From assembly GCA_905208975.1 (NCBI GenBank), contig CAJLRE010000012.1, forward strand, positions 1-41,004: 41,004 bases of DNA, written 5' to 3'. Source of the DNA: an uncultured Collinsella sp. GTDB taxonomy: Bacteria > Actinomycetota > Coriobacteriia > Coriobacteriales > Coriobacteriaceae. How positions within the stretch are numbered: position 1 is the stretch's first letter; the number at the start of each line of letters is the position of its first letter. The position numbers and the translations under genes are program-made. Below are positions 8,226 to 15,686 of this stretch, in pieces. A model generated the notes under the pieces. That model worked only from the letters and a program-made list of their open reading frames with translations. It was not told the DNA's origin and did no database searches.

Positions 8226-9902
8226 CTACGAGAGCGACGTTCTCAGCAACTCGTTGAAGAGCTTCGGGTTGCCCTTGCCGCGGCTCGCCTTCATGCACTG
8301 GCCCACCAAAAAGCCGATGACCTTCTGGTTGCCGTCACGATACTGCTGTGCCTGATCGGCACAGTTTGCCAGCACTTCGTCCACGATCGGCTGCAGCGCG
8401 CCGGCATCGCTCACCTGACGCATACCACGCTCGTCGACGATCTTATTGGGGTCGTCGCCGGTCTGGGCCATGGCCTCAAAGACCTCGTGCGCCTGGTTGG
8501 AGCTAATGGCATCGGTCGCCAGCAGCTTGGCAAGAGCGGCCACCTGAGCCGGCGCGATGCCGGACTCGACGAGCGACACGCCCGCGCCCTTAAGGTAGGC
8601 GATCATCTCGTTGACCAGCAGGTTTGCGACCGTCTGCGCCTCCTTGCCAGCCATACCGGTAGCGGCAGCCTCAAAGAAGTCGGCAAACTCGGGGTCGCCG
8701 GCGATCTGCTCGGCATCGGCCGCCTTAATGCCAAAGTCGGCCTCAAAACGGGCGCGCTTGGCATCGGGCAGCTCGGGGATCTCGCCACGGCAGCGGTCGA
8801 TGAACTCGTCGTCCAGATCGAACGGCGCCAGGTCGGGATCGGGGAACAGACGATAGTCGTCGGCCGTCTCCTTCACACGCATGACCACGGTGCGCTTGCG
8901 GCTGGGCTCCCAGTGGCGGGTCTCCTGATAGATGATGCCGCCCTCCTCGAGCACCTCGGCCTGGCGGCAGATCTCGTAGGCAAGGCCGTCGTGCAGGCTC
9001 TTGAACGAGTTGAGGTTCTTAAGCTCGGTCTTGGTGCCCAGCTTGGTCTCGCCGCGGCGGCGCAGCGACACGTTACCGTCGCAGCGCATGGAACCCTTCT
9101 CCATGGAGCAGTCCGAAATGCCCAGCGTCACAAAGATGCGACGGAGCTTCTCCATAAACAGGCGCGCTTCCTCGGGCGTACGCAAGTCGGGCTCAGTCAC
9201 GAGCTCAATCAAAGGCGTGCCGCAGCGGTTGTAGTCGACGAGCGACTCGGCCGCGGCGGTAATGCGGCCTTCGGCACCGCCCACGTGCACCATCTTGGCG
9301 GCGTCCTCCTCCATGTGGATGCGCAGGATGCGGATGGGCACCGTGTAGGAGCCGTCCTCGCGACGCTCGGGCATCTGCAGGTTGGATGCATCGTAGCTGG
9401 CCAGGTGGCCGGCGCGCTGGTTGCCCTCGCGCATGGTCGACGTCATGGACGTGGACAGTCCCTCGGCGTTGGCCGAAGCGCTCGCCAGGCTCTGGGCCTC
9501 GGCCTCACCAAATGCGCAGTCGGGGCGCTCGGCGGCACCGCGACCGGTCACGTCCAGGTCCAGGTGGCCGTACATGGCAAAGGCAACCGGACCCTGCGTG
9601 GTCTGGAAGTTCTTGGCCATATCGGGATAGAAGTAGTGCTTGCGGTAGAACATCGAGTGGCGCTGGATCTCGCAGTTGGTGGCGAGGCCGGCCTTGACGA
9701 TGCTCTCGATGGCGCGCTTGTTGGGCACCGGCAGGGCGCCGGGCAGGCCCAGACACACCGGGCACACGTCGGCGTTGGGCTCGTCATCGTGACTGAGCTT
9801 GCAGTTGCAGAACATCTTGGTATCGAGCGCGGTGAGCTCGGTATGGATCTCCAGGCCAATCACGGCCTCCCAATCCTGCAGGACCTCGGAAAGCTCCTTC
9901 AT
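8226..9902 (-). CDS. gatB: Asp-tRNA(Asn)/Glu-tRNA(Gln) amidotransferase subunit B
   Basis: 558 residues. The N-terminal half matches the GatB kinase/cradle domain: WEAVIGLEIHTEL (11-23), the Zn-site cysteines CNCKL and CPVCLGLPG (32-53), FYRKHYFYPDM, and IHMEEDA near 195. The tail is the YqeY-like tRNA-binding domain. GatB activates the Glu or Asp on mischarged tRNA with ATP and guides ammonia from GatA to it. It is longer than the roughly 475-500 residues usual for the family because of an extra segment at about 119-185 (alanine/serine rich, see findings). The ATG overlaps the gatA stop (TAATG), so it is coupled. Confidence 0.96.
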   Translation of the reverse strand: MKELSEVLQDWEAVIGLEIHTELTALDTKMFCNCKLSHDDEPNADVCPVCLGLPGALPVPNKRAIESIVKAGLATNCEIQRHSMFYRKHYFYPDMAKNFQTTQGPVAFAMYGHLDLDVTGRGAAERPDCAFGEAEAQSLASASANAEGLSTSMTSTMREGNQRAGHLASYDASNLQMPERREDGSYTVPIRILRIHMEEDAAKMVHVGGAEGRITAAAESLVDYNRCGTPLIELVTEPDLRTPEEARLFMEKLRRIFVTLGISDCSMEKGSMRCDGNVSLRRRGETKLGTKTELKNLNSFKSLHDGLAYEICRQAEVLEEGGIIYQETRHWEPSRKRTVVMRVKETADDYRLFPDPDLAPFDLDDEFIDRCRGEIPELPDAKRARFEADFGIKAADAEQIAGDPEFADFFEAAATGMAGKEAQTVANLLVNEMIAYLKGAGVSLVESGIAPAQVAALAKLLATDAISSNQAHEVFEAMAQTGDDPNKIVDERGMRQVSDAGALQPIVDEVLANCADQAQQYRDGNQKVIGFLVGQCMKASRGKGNPKLFNELLRTSLS

Positions 9903-11416
9903 TACAGCTCGCCTCCCTTCCCGGCAAAATCGGGCGCGACGGAAAGCGCGGGCGCACCCGTGGCGGCATCGGCAAAGCCGCGCTCCAGGGCGCGGGCAAA
10001 CGTAAGCAGCTGACGGTCTTTAAAGGCAGGTCCCACCAGCTGGGCAGAAACGGGCAGCTGAGTATCCTCGCCCAGGCCCAGCGGCACCGAAATGCCACCG
10101 TTGCCGCAGATGTTGAGCGAAATGGTATACAGGTCGGAGAGGTACATCTGCGTGGGGTCGCTGATCTCGCCAAACTTAAAAGCCGTGCGCGGCGAGGCGG
10201 GCATGAGAATGGTGTCCACCTTGGCATACGCGGCGTCGTAGTCCTGCGTGATGAGCGTACGGGCCTTTTGCGCGGCGTAGTAGTACTTGTCGTACACGCC
10301 CGAGCTCAGCAGGTAGGCGCCGAGCATCTGACGGCGCTTGGCCTCGGCGCCAAAGCCGTGGGCGCGCGACAGCGAGCTCTGGTCGGACAGGTTGGCGCAG
10401 CCCTCCTCCTGATAGCCGTAGCGAATGCCGTCGAAACGGGCCAGGTTGGAGAACGCCTCGGCCGGGCCGATGACGTAGTAGGCGGCGATGGCGGCATCCA
10501 GGTGCGGCAGGTCGACCTCCACGAGCTCGGCGCCTTGGGCCTCGAGCTCCTGGGCGGCACGCTGAACAGCAGCCTTGACCTCGGGCGTCAGACCCTCGGC
10601 CTCCATAAACGCGGGGATGATGCCCACGAGCTTGCCCTCGATGCTGTCGTTGAGATGCTCGGTAAAGTCGACGGCGCAATCCTGGCTCGTGCAGTCGTAC
10701 GGATCGTGGCCCGCGCCGGTAAGCGCGTTCATGGCCAGCGCGACATCCTCGACCGTGCGGCCAAAGGGGCCCACCTGATCGAGCGACGAGCCAAAGGCAA
10801 CCACGCCGTAACGGCTCACGGCGCCATACGTGGGCTTAAAGCCCACCACGCCGCAGAGCGCCGCCGGTTGGCGAATAGAGCCGCCGGTGTCCGAGCCCAG
10901 CGAGAGCGCGACCTCGCCCGCGGCGACGGCGGCAGCGGAGCCGCCCGAGGAGCCGCCGGGCACGCGCTCGGTATCCCAGGGGTTGTTGGTGCGGTGGAAC
11001 GCCGAGCTCTCGGTGGAGCTGCCAAAGGCAAACTCGTCCATGTTGGCCTTGCCCATGGGCAGGCAGCCGGCATCGAGCATGCGCTGGACGCAGGTGGCGG
11101 TGTAGACGCTCCGGTAGTCCGCGAGCATACGGGAAGCGCAGGTGGTGCGCGTACCCACGAGGTTCATGTTGTCCTTGATGGCCAGCGGCACGCCCGCGAG
11201 CGGGGGCAGCGGCTTTCCGGCGGCACGGTCGGCATCCACGCGCGCGGCGGCCTCGAGCGCAAGCTCGGGCGCCACCTGCAGGAATGCCTGGACCCCGCCC
11301 TCGCGCGCCTCGATGGCGGCAAGGGAGGCCTGGGCCACCTCGGTAGCGGTAAAGTCGCCGGCGGCAACGCCCGCGGCGATCTGGGCGGCGGTAAGGGAAT
11401 CGAAGCTCTGCGCCAT
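9902..11416 (-). CDS. gatA: Asp-tRNA(Asn)/Glu-tRNA(Gln) amidotransferase subunit A
   Basis: 504 residues, standard length. The amidase-signature triad is visible: Lys in GVPLAIKDNMN (about residue 81), the cis-Ser in PGGSSGGSAAAV and the nucleophile Ser in GSDTGGSIRQPA. It hydrolyses glutamine and passes ammonia to GatB for transamidation of Glu-tRNA(Gln) and/or Asp-tRNA(Asn). It starts within the gatC stop (TAATG) and ends within the gatB start, giving a tightly coupled gatCAB operon. The protein is cytoplasmic and presumably essential where GlnRS or AsnRS is lacking. Confidence 0.97.
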   Translation of the reverse strand: MAQSFDSLTAAQIAAGVAAGDFTATEVAQASLAAIEAREGGVQAFLQVAPELALEAAARVDADRAAGKPLPPLAGVPLAIKDNMNLVGTRTTCASRMLADYRSVYTATCVQRMLDAGCLPMGKANMDEFAFGSSTESSAFHRTNNPWDTERVPGGSSGGSAAAVAAGEVALSLGSDTGGSIRQPAALCGVVGFKPTYGAVSRYGVVAFGSSLDQVGPFGRTVEDVALAMNALTGAGHDPYDCTSQDCAVDFTEHLNDSIEGKLVGIIPAFMEAEGLTPEVKAAVQRAAQELEAQGAELVEVDLPHLDAAIAAYYVIGPAEAFSNLARFDGIRYGYQEEGCANLSDQSSLSRAHGFGAEAKRRQMLGAYLLSSGVYDKYYYAAQKARTLITQDYDAAYAKVDTILMPASPRTAFKFGEISDPTQMYLSDLYTISLNICGNGGISVPLGLGEDTQLPVSAQLVGPAFKDRQLLTFARALERGFADAATGAPALSVAPDFAGKGGEL

Positions 11417-11727
11417 TACTCGCTCTCCCCCTCTCCCAAAATGGACGGCACGCGGAAGTAGCGGTCGCGCGCGCTGCCGGCGTTTTCGAGCGCAACGTCG
11501 AGCGGCAGGTCGCGCTCGGGCTCGCGCAGGTCGTCGCCCATCACGTTGGACAGGCTTCCGATGGGATGGAACGTGGGCTCCACGTCGGGCAAGTCATATT
11601 GCAAGACGGGCTCGAGCATCTGGACGGCGTCGTTCATGTAGGACGTCATCTGGGTGAGCTCGTCATCGGTCAGTGCGATCTTTGCGTACTCGGCGATGCC
11701 GCGCACGTCTTTCTCGCTGAGTGCCAT
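11416..11727 (-). CDS. gatC: Asp-tRNA(Asn)/Glu-tRNA(Gln) amidotransferase subunit C
   Basis: 103 residues. The N-terminal helices (LSEKDVRGIAEYAKIALTD) and the central belt (DLPDVEPTFHPIG, then LREPERD) are characteristic of GatC, which wraps between GatA and GatB and stabilises the complex. GGAAGGGAG before the ATG at 11727 decides this start over an in-frame one at 11745. It is the first gene of gatCAB. Confidence 0.95.
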   Translation of the reverse strand: MALSEKDVRGIAEYAKIALTDDELTQMTSYMNDAVQMLEPVLQYDLPDVEPTFHPIGSLSNVMGDDLREPERDLPLDVALENAGSARDRYFRVPSILGEGESE

Positions 11728-11762
11728 AGGCGCTCCCTTCCGCATAACAGATAAACCGCTCT

Positions 11763-11768
11763 AGTATA
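11763..11768 (-). promoter_or_regulatory. Candidate -10 box of the gatCAB promoter
   Basis: TATACT preceded by TTG on the minus strand, 36 bases upstream of gatC. No good -35 sits 17 bp upstream; an alternative reading pairs TTGCCT with TATCTG nearer the gene. Either way transcription would start within about 40 bases of gatC. Confidence 0.35.
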
Positions 11769-11862
11769 CAAGGCAACGCCACTTGGAGCAGGTGCTTTAC
11801 CCAAATGCAGCGAAAACGTAACGAGGGCGGCGGTCTGGCAGGCGGCGGGCCGGCGGTTCTGC

Positions 11863-11935
11863 AGCGAAACCGCACCGTCCATAGCGAAAACCGCGCCGCC
11901 CACAACGAAGACCGTCTCGCCCGCAACGAAAAGCA
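11863..11935. repeat. Degenerate tandem repeat, about 21-bp unit
   Basis: Units beginning AGCGAAACCGC, AGCGAAAACCGC, AACGAAGACCG and AACGAAAAGC start at 11863, 11883, 11904 and 11925, i.e. 20, 21 and 21 bp apart. They lie in the 325-base spacer between gatC and the sortase gene and run directly into the palindrome at 11934-11990. No gene is evident here. The period of seven codons or two helical turns may be meaningful or may be relic coding sequence. Confidence 0.55.
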
Positions 11936-11990
11936 TCACAACATTCGACGCTTTTCGTCAAAATCGCGATTTTCATCGAATGTTGTGATG
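11934..11990. repeat. Dispersed palindrome type A, copy 1
   Basis: Left arm CATCACAACATTCGACG (11934-11950) pairs with right arm CATCGAATGTTGTGATG (11974-11990) with one mismatch. The centre contains AAAATCGCGATTTT, itself palindromic. Three further copies occur at 24163, 28184 and 29424. It lies 62 bases past the sortase stop, next to a CCACCACAAAGG palindrome. Confidence 0.85.
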
Positions 11991-12004
11991 GTTTGGAAGT
12001 CCCG

Positions 12005-12039
12005 ACCACCACAAAGGTACCTGTCCCCTTTGTGGTGGT
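12005..12039. repeat. CCACCACAAAGG palindrome, copy 1
   Basis: ACCACCACAAAGG (12005-12017) pairs perfectly with CCTTTGTGGTGGT (12027-12039) around TACCTGTCC. It starts 14 bases beyond the sortase stop codon (reading on the minus strand), so it could end that transcript, though no T-run follows. Two other copies lie at 23151 and 24111. Confidence 0.82.
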
Positions 12040-12052
12040 TCTGGAGAATGTC

Positions 12053-12991
12053 TTATGCCGAGGCCTTGGCCTTGCGGCGCTTGCGGACCGCGTGGACCAC
12101 GATGTCCAGCAGCAACAGCACAATGGCAACGACCACGATGAGCACGGCAAACTCGCGCTTGCCCCAGTGGCGGCCGGCCAGCGACTTTTGCTTGTCGACG
12201 TCTTTCTTGTTGTACTTGGTGCGCACGCAATGCACCAGCAGGCGATGGTCGTTCACGCCGTAGGGCGTGCAGGTGACGAGCGTCACCTTGTCGGCGCCGG
12301 GCTCGATGGTCAGCGACTCCATCTCCTCGGGCAGCACCACCTCGGAGTCCACCATCTTGTAGGCGAGCGTCTTGTTCATGGTGTGCAGCAGCACCAGGTC
12401 GCCGGGCTCCAGCGAGTGGATGTCGTCGAACATGCTCAGGTTGCGCATGCCCGAGTGCGCGGTGAGCACGCAATGCGTCGAGGTGCCGCCCACCGGCAGG
12501 CTCGTGCCCTCCAGGTGGCCGACGCCCGCCATAAGGACTTCTTCGCTCGTGCCGTGGTAGATGGGCATGCTCACGTCGATGGAGGGGATCTCGACCCAGC
12601 TCATCATGGGGTCGCGGTCAAAGATGAGCTGCTGGGCGTAAGGCTCGATCTGGTTGGCCGGAAGCTCGGTGGCCTCGCCGGCAAGCTGCTCGTTATAGGA
12701 GCGCGCCTGGAGCAGGATGCGCTCGCGCTCCTCGGCAGACAGCGCGTCCACGGTGCTGGACACCGTGCTGATCTGGTTGAACACGCCCGAGGCCTCGAGC
12801 CGGTCCAAGATCCACGGCCAGGTCATAAGGCCCACGCCGATAAGGATGATGACGATGGTGATGAGACGGTCGGCCCAGCGCGGCAGCCGCTTGCGACGGC
12901 ACTTGGGCTTTGGTTGAGGTTTGGGCTGAGGGCTTGAGCCGCCGTTGTCCGCGGCGTTATTGCTCTTCATATGTTTGGCGCCCTGCACCAT
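12053..12991 (-). CDS. srtC: Class C (pilus-polymerising) sortase
   Basis: 312 residues. A proline/lysine-rich cytoplasmic N-terminus leads into a membrane helix (about 40-62), and a second helix lies near 282-303, the two-helix topology of class C sortases. Catalytic residues are His179 (VLTAHSG), Cys241 (TLVTCTPYG) and Arg250 (NDHR). IPSIDVSMPIYHGTSEE and GHLEGTSLPVGG are class C hallmarks. It would join pilin subunits by transpeptidation between the LPxTG-like motif and a pilin lysine. The start has AAAGGAG nine bases upstream. Its substrates are the proteins at 15818-22691, but it is separated from them by a terminator and an accessory module, so it may have its own promoter. Confidence 0.93.
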   Translation of the reverse strand: MVQGAKHMKSNNAADNGGSSPQPKPQPKPKCRRKRLPRWADRLITIVIILIGVGLMTWPWILDRLEASGVFNQISTVSSTVDALSAEERERILLQARSYNEQLAGEATELPANQIEPYAQQLIFDRDPMMSWVEIPSIDVSMPIYHGTSEEVLMAGVGHLEGTSLPVGGTSTHCVLTAHSGMRNLSMFDDIHSLEPGDLVLLHTMNKTLAYKMVDSEVVLPEEMESLTIEPGADKVTLVTCTPYGVNDHRLLVHCVRTKYNKKDVDKQKSLAGRHWGKREFAVLIVVVAIVLLLLDIVVHAVRKRRKAKASA

Positions 12992-13102
12992 CGCCGGTCA
13001 CTCCTTTACAGCTCAGGTTGTCTAAACAAATAATAGCCGATTCGCGAGCTCGTACGCCGGGCAACGCAGCTAGACTGCACCGTCCGGGCCACGTAACCCC
13101 AC

Positions 13103-13876
13103 TCAACCAATCAAGCCATATGTTGTTTTCATCGTCTCGAGCAACTGCACCATCGTTACGCCCGCAACCCCGATCTGTTTCAGATTGACGTCGCCCACCT
13201 CACAATCTTTAACAAACGCAAGCATATCGTCCTTCAGTTCTCCGCGCAGGTCGACACCTTCCGACTCGCCAAGCAGTTGAGCAAGCCTCAGCGCATCGCG
13301 TTTATGCTTTTTTACCTTCCTCGAATCAACGTTCTCCCCCGCTTCCCTTCTAGCTTTTAGGTCGAGATACGCCTTCGCTTTGAACGGGACAATGTATTCC
13401 GCACCCAGGACCGAAACGCCGCCTACGGTCCGAATTCCCTGAAGGAACAAGCTGTAGTAAGCATCGTCCAACAAAATTGCCGAAAGACTACTTATGGTTT
13501 CATCAACGTGAATTGGCGCCACATCAATCCCCTCACGACCCTTTAGAAAGTCAGGGCACTTCGCGAAGAGTTCGATCATATGGGGGTAACCCGGCCTCTT
13601 AGGCTCTGTAAACCGATAAAAACATGAGCCTTTGCCTTCGCCCCAGCCGCAGCGGTAACCGCCATCACGCACCAAAGTCCATATAGCTTCTGCCGTCTGA
13701 GGCAACCGGTCATCGGCGACAATTACCACATCAAAATCGTGAGTCGCCCTAAACGGAAGTCCCGCCTCCGCGAGCAAAATGTCGCATGCCGTGCCGCCGA
13801 TAAGGGCATACGATCCTGCAGCTTCTTGCATATGCTGCCGAAATTCTTGGAGGCCTTCTACAGCGCTTCTTGCCAT
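13103..13876 (-). CDS. Nucleotidyltransferase-fold protein, AbiEii-like (possible type IV toxin)
   Basis: 257 residues. The opening ALIGGTACDILLAEAGLPFRATHDFDVVI carries the GG...Dx(D) core of the DNA polymerase beta-like nucleotidyltransferase fold: Gly27-Gly28 and Asp47/Asp49. This matches AbiEii-type toxins and the wider NTP_transf family. The partner gene immediately upstream overlaps by 19 bases and encodes a winged-helix protein, the gene order of AbiE-like antitoxin/toxin pairs. AAAGGA before the ATG supports the start. AbiEii-like enzymes transfer nucleotides to tRNA or other targets; whether this one is toxic is inference. The cell-surface island around it gives no separate metabolic role. 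Confidence 0.72.
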   Translation of the reverse strand: MARSAVEGLQEFRQHMQEAAGSYALIGGTACDILLAEAGLPFRATHDFDVVIVADDRLPQTAEAIWTLVRDGGYRCGWGEGKGSCFYRFTEPKRPGYPHMIELFAKCPDFLKGREGIDVAPIHVDETISSLSAILLDDAYYSLFLQGIRTVGGVSVLGAEYIVPFKAKAYLDLKARREAGENVDSRKVKKHKRDALRLAQLLGESEGVDLRGELKDDMLAFVKDCEVGDVNLKQIGVAGVTMVQLLETMKTTYGLIG

Positions 13877-14826
13877 GGATATTCCTTTCCAAACATGCGA
13901 TCGACTTCGAGCTGAATTCGCTCATCGTCGATTGCCGCCAAAGATAGCGCAAGCGAAATGTCGTCGACGCGGGAGGAGTCGGCAAACACGGGTGCATAGC
14001 GCCACACTTGGATCATCGCCGTTTCGTTATCCGGCAACTCCCCGTCTGCGACTTCGAGGTCGCTCAGTTGACGCCATGCACTTCTTAAGACGGCCTTTTG
14101 TTCCATACCCGGCGCAGCGAGCATCGAACGCGCAGCGAGCGCCGTCTCCCCGGCGTCAACAAGATAGTCGATCTGCGGCGTCTTCCTTGCAAAAAAGACC
14201 TTCGAGACAGGCGAGGAGAGCTCTGCCATGTGCTCGCTGAGCAGAAGATCAACGGCAACAGGGAACACGAAGACACGTCGCTCGCGACGCTCGCGTCTCG
14301 CGAGCCCCCTGTCAACAAGCTCGGTTATGGCCTCACTCGCGCGGCTTGCCGAGATCCCAAGCGCACGACAAAGGTCATAGGGACGATATGGCTCCTGGGC
14401 TGCTCCCCAGATTGCGGCAGCCTGCGCGTTGGGTGACATCTTGGTCGCGTGATTGCGAAACCGGGCACTGCCCCTCTCCGTGCAGGCCGTGCCCATAAAT
14501 GGAAGAAAAGCCTGTCTGCCGGGGCAAACAAACGGAATCCCTTGTGCGACCAATGCTTTGCGCTGACGTGCATCGGCATCAGGAAACGAAACGACAACGG
14601 GAGTCTCCGCGCGCAAGGCTAGCTGACTATAGACTCTCTTAGCCTCGGGAAGCCCGACGCCAGTAGGCAAACTTGCAAGCAAAAACGAAAAACCGTTTGC
14701 GTCAACAGCGCGGACCTCAATCGCCCGCAGATACAGCGGCAAGCGTGCGGATCCAGGCCAAGTTCTGGCCTTGGCGGAGAGGCCTAGTGCTTCTTGTAAG
14801 TAGATTAGCGCTTCGTTCATTTCCAT
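13858..14826 (-). CDS. Winged-helix protein, AbiEi/MarR-like (possible antitoxin)
   Basis: 322 residues from ATG 14826 (a second ATG at 14820 is possible; an in-frame ATG at 14907 would precede the -10 box and is rejected). The N-terminal 125 residues include VVVSFPDADARQRKALVAQGIPFVCPG, resembling a DNA- or nuclease-like alpha/beta domain. A winged helix follows around 140-180 (YDLCRALGISASRASEAITELVDRGLARR). The C-terminal part contains QKAVLRSAWRQLSDLEV. It overlaps the nucleotidyltransferase gene. I read the pair as a type IV-like toxin-antitoxin or related defence pair, autoregulated through the dyad at 14840-14857. Confidence 0.68.
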   Translation of the reverse strand: MEMNEALIYLQEALGLSAKARTWPGSARLPLYLRAIEVRAVDANGFSFLLASLPTGVGLPEAKRVYSQLALRAETPVVVSFPDADARQRKALVAQGIPFVCPGRQAFLPFMGTACTERGSARFRNHATKMSPNAQAAAIWGAAQEPYRPYDLCRALGISASRASEAITELVDRGLARRERRERRVFVFPVAVDLLLSEHMAELSSPVSKVFFARKTPQIDYLVDAGETALAARSMLAAPGMEQKAVLRSAWRQLSDLEVADGELPDNETAMIQVWRYAPVFADSSRVDDISLALSLAAIDDERIQLEVDRMFGKEYPWQEAL

Positions 14827-14839
14827 TATTTTCGTTCGA

Positions 14840-14862
14840 TTCCAGTTTATATTGGAATTATA
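14840..14862 (-). promoter_or_regulatory. Promoter and candidate operator of the AbiEi-like operon
   Basis: On the minus strand TATAAT (14857-14862) is a perfect -10 box. It abuts the dyad TTCCA-N8-TGGAA (14840-14857), which covers the expected start site. No clear -35 is seen. A repressor bound to the dyad would block initiation, as expected if the winged-helix protein autoregulates. Confidence 0.55.
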
Positions 14863-14906
14863 CATAATTTTCGGAATTAACGAGATTCCGTTCGCGCCTA
14901 AGCCCA

Positions 14907-15163
14907 TATTTGAGTTTTCAAAATGTCCCAGATCGGCTGGGCGATTCGGGATACAATGTCAATAGAAAACGACGCATCCCGCGTAAGTGTACGAGAGCGC
15001 GAGCGAGCAGTTTCCGGTGTTGTTAAATGTCCGGACTCCGAACCACGGGCATTTTAATTTGCACGCGCGGCGCAAATGCCTTCTACCGTCCGCACCGCGC
15101 GTGCGCCTACGGACCTTAAACCGAACCTCATACGAGTCAAGAAACGCGATGACGAACGTGCCC
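14907..15163. repeat. Direct repeat of small-peptide locus, copy 1
   Basis: These 257 bases match 15385-15643 at about 480 bp distance, with the highest identity in the coding part (CTTCTACCGTCCGCACCGCG onward). The repeat covers the 3' two-thirds of the small ORF, a hairpin at 15025-15054, a plus-strand TACAAT (14952-14957) and a dyad left of it. Confidence 0.88.
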
Positions 15164-15204
15164 ACCGCCGCGAGGGCGGCGAGCGCGTTAAGGAATTTCA
15201 GCAT
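14959..15204 (-). CDS. Small hydrophobic peptide, possible type I toxin (stop codon lost)
   Basis: 81 residues beginning MLKFLNALAALAAVGTFV, with a perfect GGAGGT six bases before the ATG. One membrane helix (about 4-23) is followed by a strongly basic tail (FKVRRRTRGADGRR). In the second copy the frame ends with TAA at 15533-15535; here that codon is TTA and three bases are missing just upstream, so the frame runs on for about 30 residues through the hairpin. The ancestral protein would have been about 50 residues. A short helix plus basic tail, tandem copies and a convergent promoter-like site are all typical of type I (antisense RNA) toxins. It could also be a small membrane peptide of another kind. 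Confidence 0.6.
   Translation of the reverse strand: MLKFLNALAALAAVGTFVIAFLDSYEVRFKVRRRTRGADGRRHLRRACKLKCPWFGVRTFNNTGNCSLALSYTYAGCVVFY
15025..15054. terminator. Bidirectional hairpin, copy 1 (degenerate)
   Basis: AAATGTCCG (15025-15033) pairs with CGGGCATTT (15046-15054) with one G-U pair, then TTAATTTG on the plus strand. It is the worn counterpart of the perfect hairpin at 15504-15531. Confidence 0.5.
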
Positions 15205-15503
15205 ATGGTGACCTCCGATCGAGTCGTCGGCCGCCCGCGCACGGGATGCGTCGCAAGGGTATTTTACTGCGAGTGCATGCACCCGCAGCTGCTAAACGCC
15301 ATAATTGCAAACATTTGTTCGATAGCTATAAACACAATTCCTCATCCAGCGGAGCCTGGCCGCATTGTCCGGGTTTGCCCGACGTATTTGCGTTTTCAGA
15401 ATATCCCGGATCGGCTGGGCGATTCGGGATACAATTGCTACAGGAAACGACGCACCCCGCGTAAGTACTTAGGAGCGCGGGCGACCAGTTTCCGACGTTG
15501 TTA

Positions 15504-15531
15504 AATGCCCGGGCCTCTAACCCCGGGCATT
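15504..15531. terminator. Bidirectional hairpin, copy 2
   Basis: AATGCCCGGG (15504-15513) pairs perfectly with CCCGGGCATT (15522-15531) around eight bases, with CTTATTTG after it on the plus strand. It lies one base beyond the small ORF's TAA on the minus strand and about 70 bases beyond the plus-strand TACAAT, so it could end both convergent transcripts. Confidence 0.7.
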
Positions 15532-15532
15532 C

Positions 15533-15643
15533 TTATTTGCGCTTGTTGCGGCGCAACTGCCTTCTACCGTCCGCACCGCGCGTGCGCCTACGGACCTTAA
15601 ACCGAACCTCATACGAGTCAAGAAACGCGATGACGAACGTGCC
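15533..15643 (-). pseudogene. 5'-truncated copy of the small hydrophobic peptide
   Basis: The frame GTFVIAFLDSYEVRFKVRR...QLRRNKRK and a TAA stop are intact, but the ribosome binding site, start codon and the first 14 codons present in copy 1 are absent. Homology stops abruptly at 15643, and the upstream DNA is unrelated pilin 3' flank. It therefore retains the correct end that copy 1 has lost, while copy 1 retains the start. Confidence 0.72.
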
Positions 15644-15686
15644 CGCATCGGACGATGGAGGCTGGCCGCGTTATCCCAAAAAAAAA

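Larger units (their letters stand above)
15385..15643. repeat. Direct repeat of small-peptide locus, copy 2
   Basis: Counterpart of 14907-15163. It also contains a 12-bp near-perfect hairpin (15401-15430, TATCCCGGATCG with CGATTCGGGATA) immediately left of the plus-strand TACAAT at 15430-15435. Between the two copies, 15205-15384 holds the upstream region of copy 1 and no gene. Confidence 0.88.

Noticed and set aside
8181..10013. 610-codon plus-strand open frame opposite gatB
   Set aside because: It is the antisense shadow of gatB and the end of gatA in GC-rich DNA; the opposite strand encodes an unmistakable gat operon. The same applies to 1924-3147, 10268-11461, 17699-19453, 29560-31632, 31589-33343 and 36441-38306.
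11863..12039. Possible CRISPR array in the gatC-sortase spacer
   Set aside because: The 20-21 bp units have no conserved repeat with unique spacers, and no cas genes occur in the window. No CRISPR array was found anywhere.
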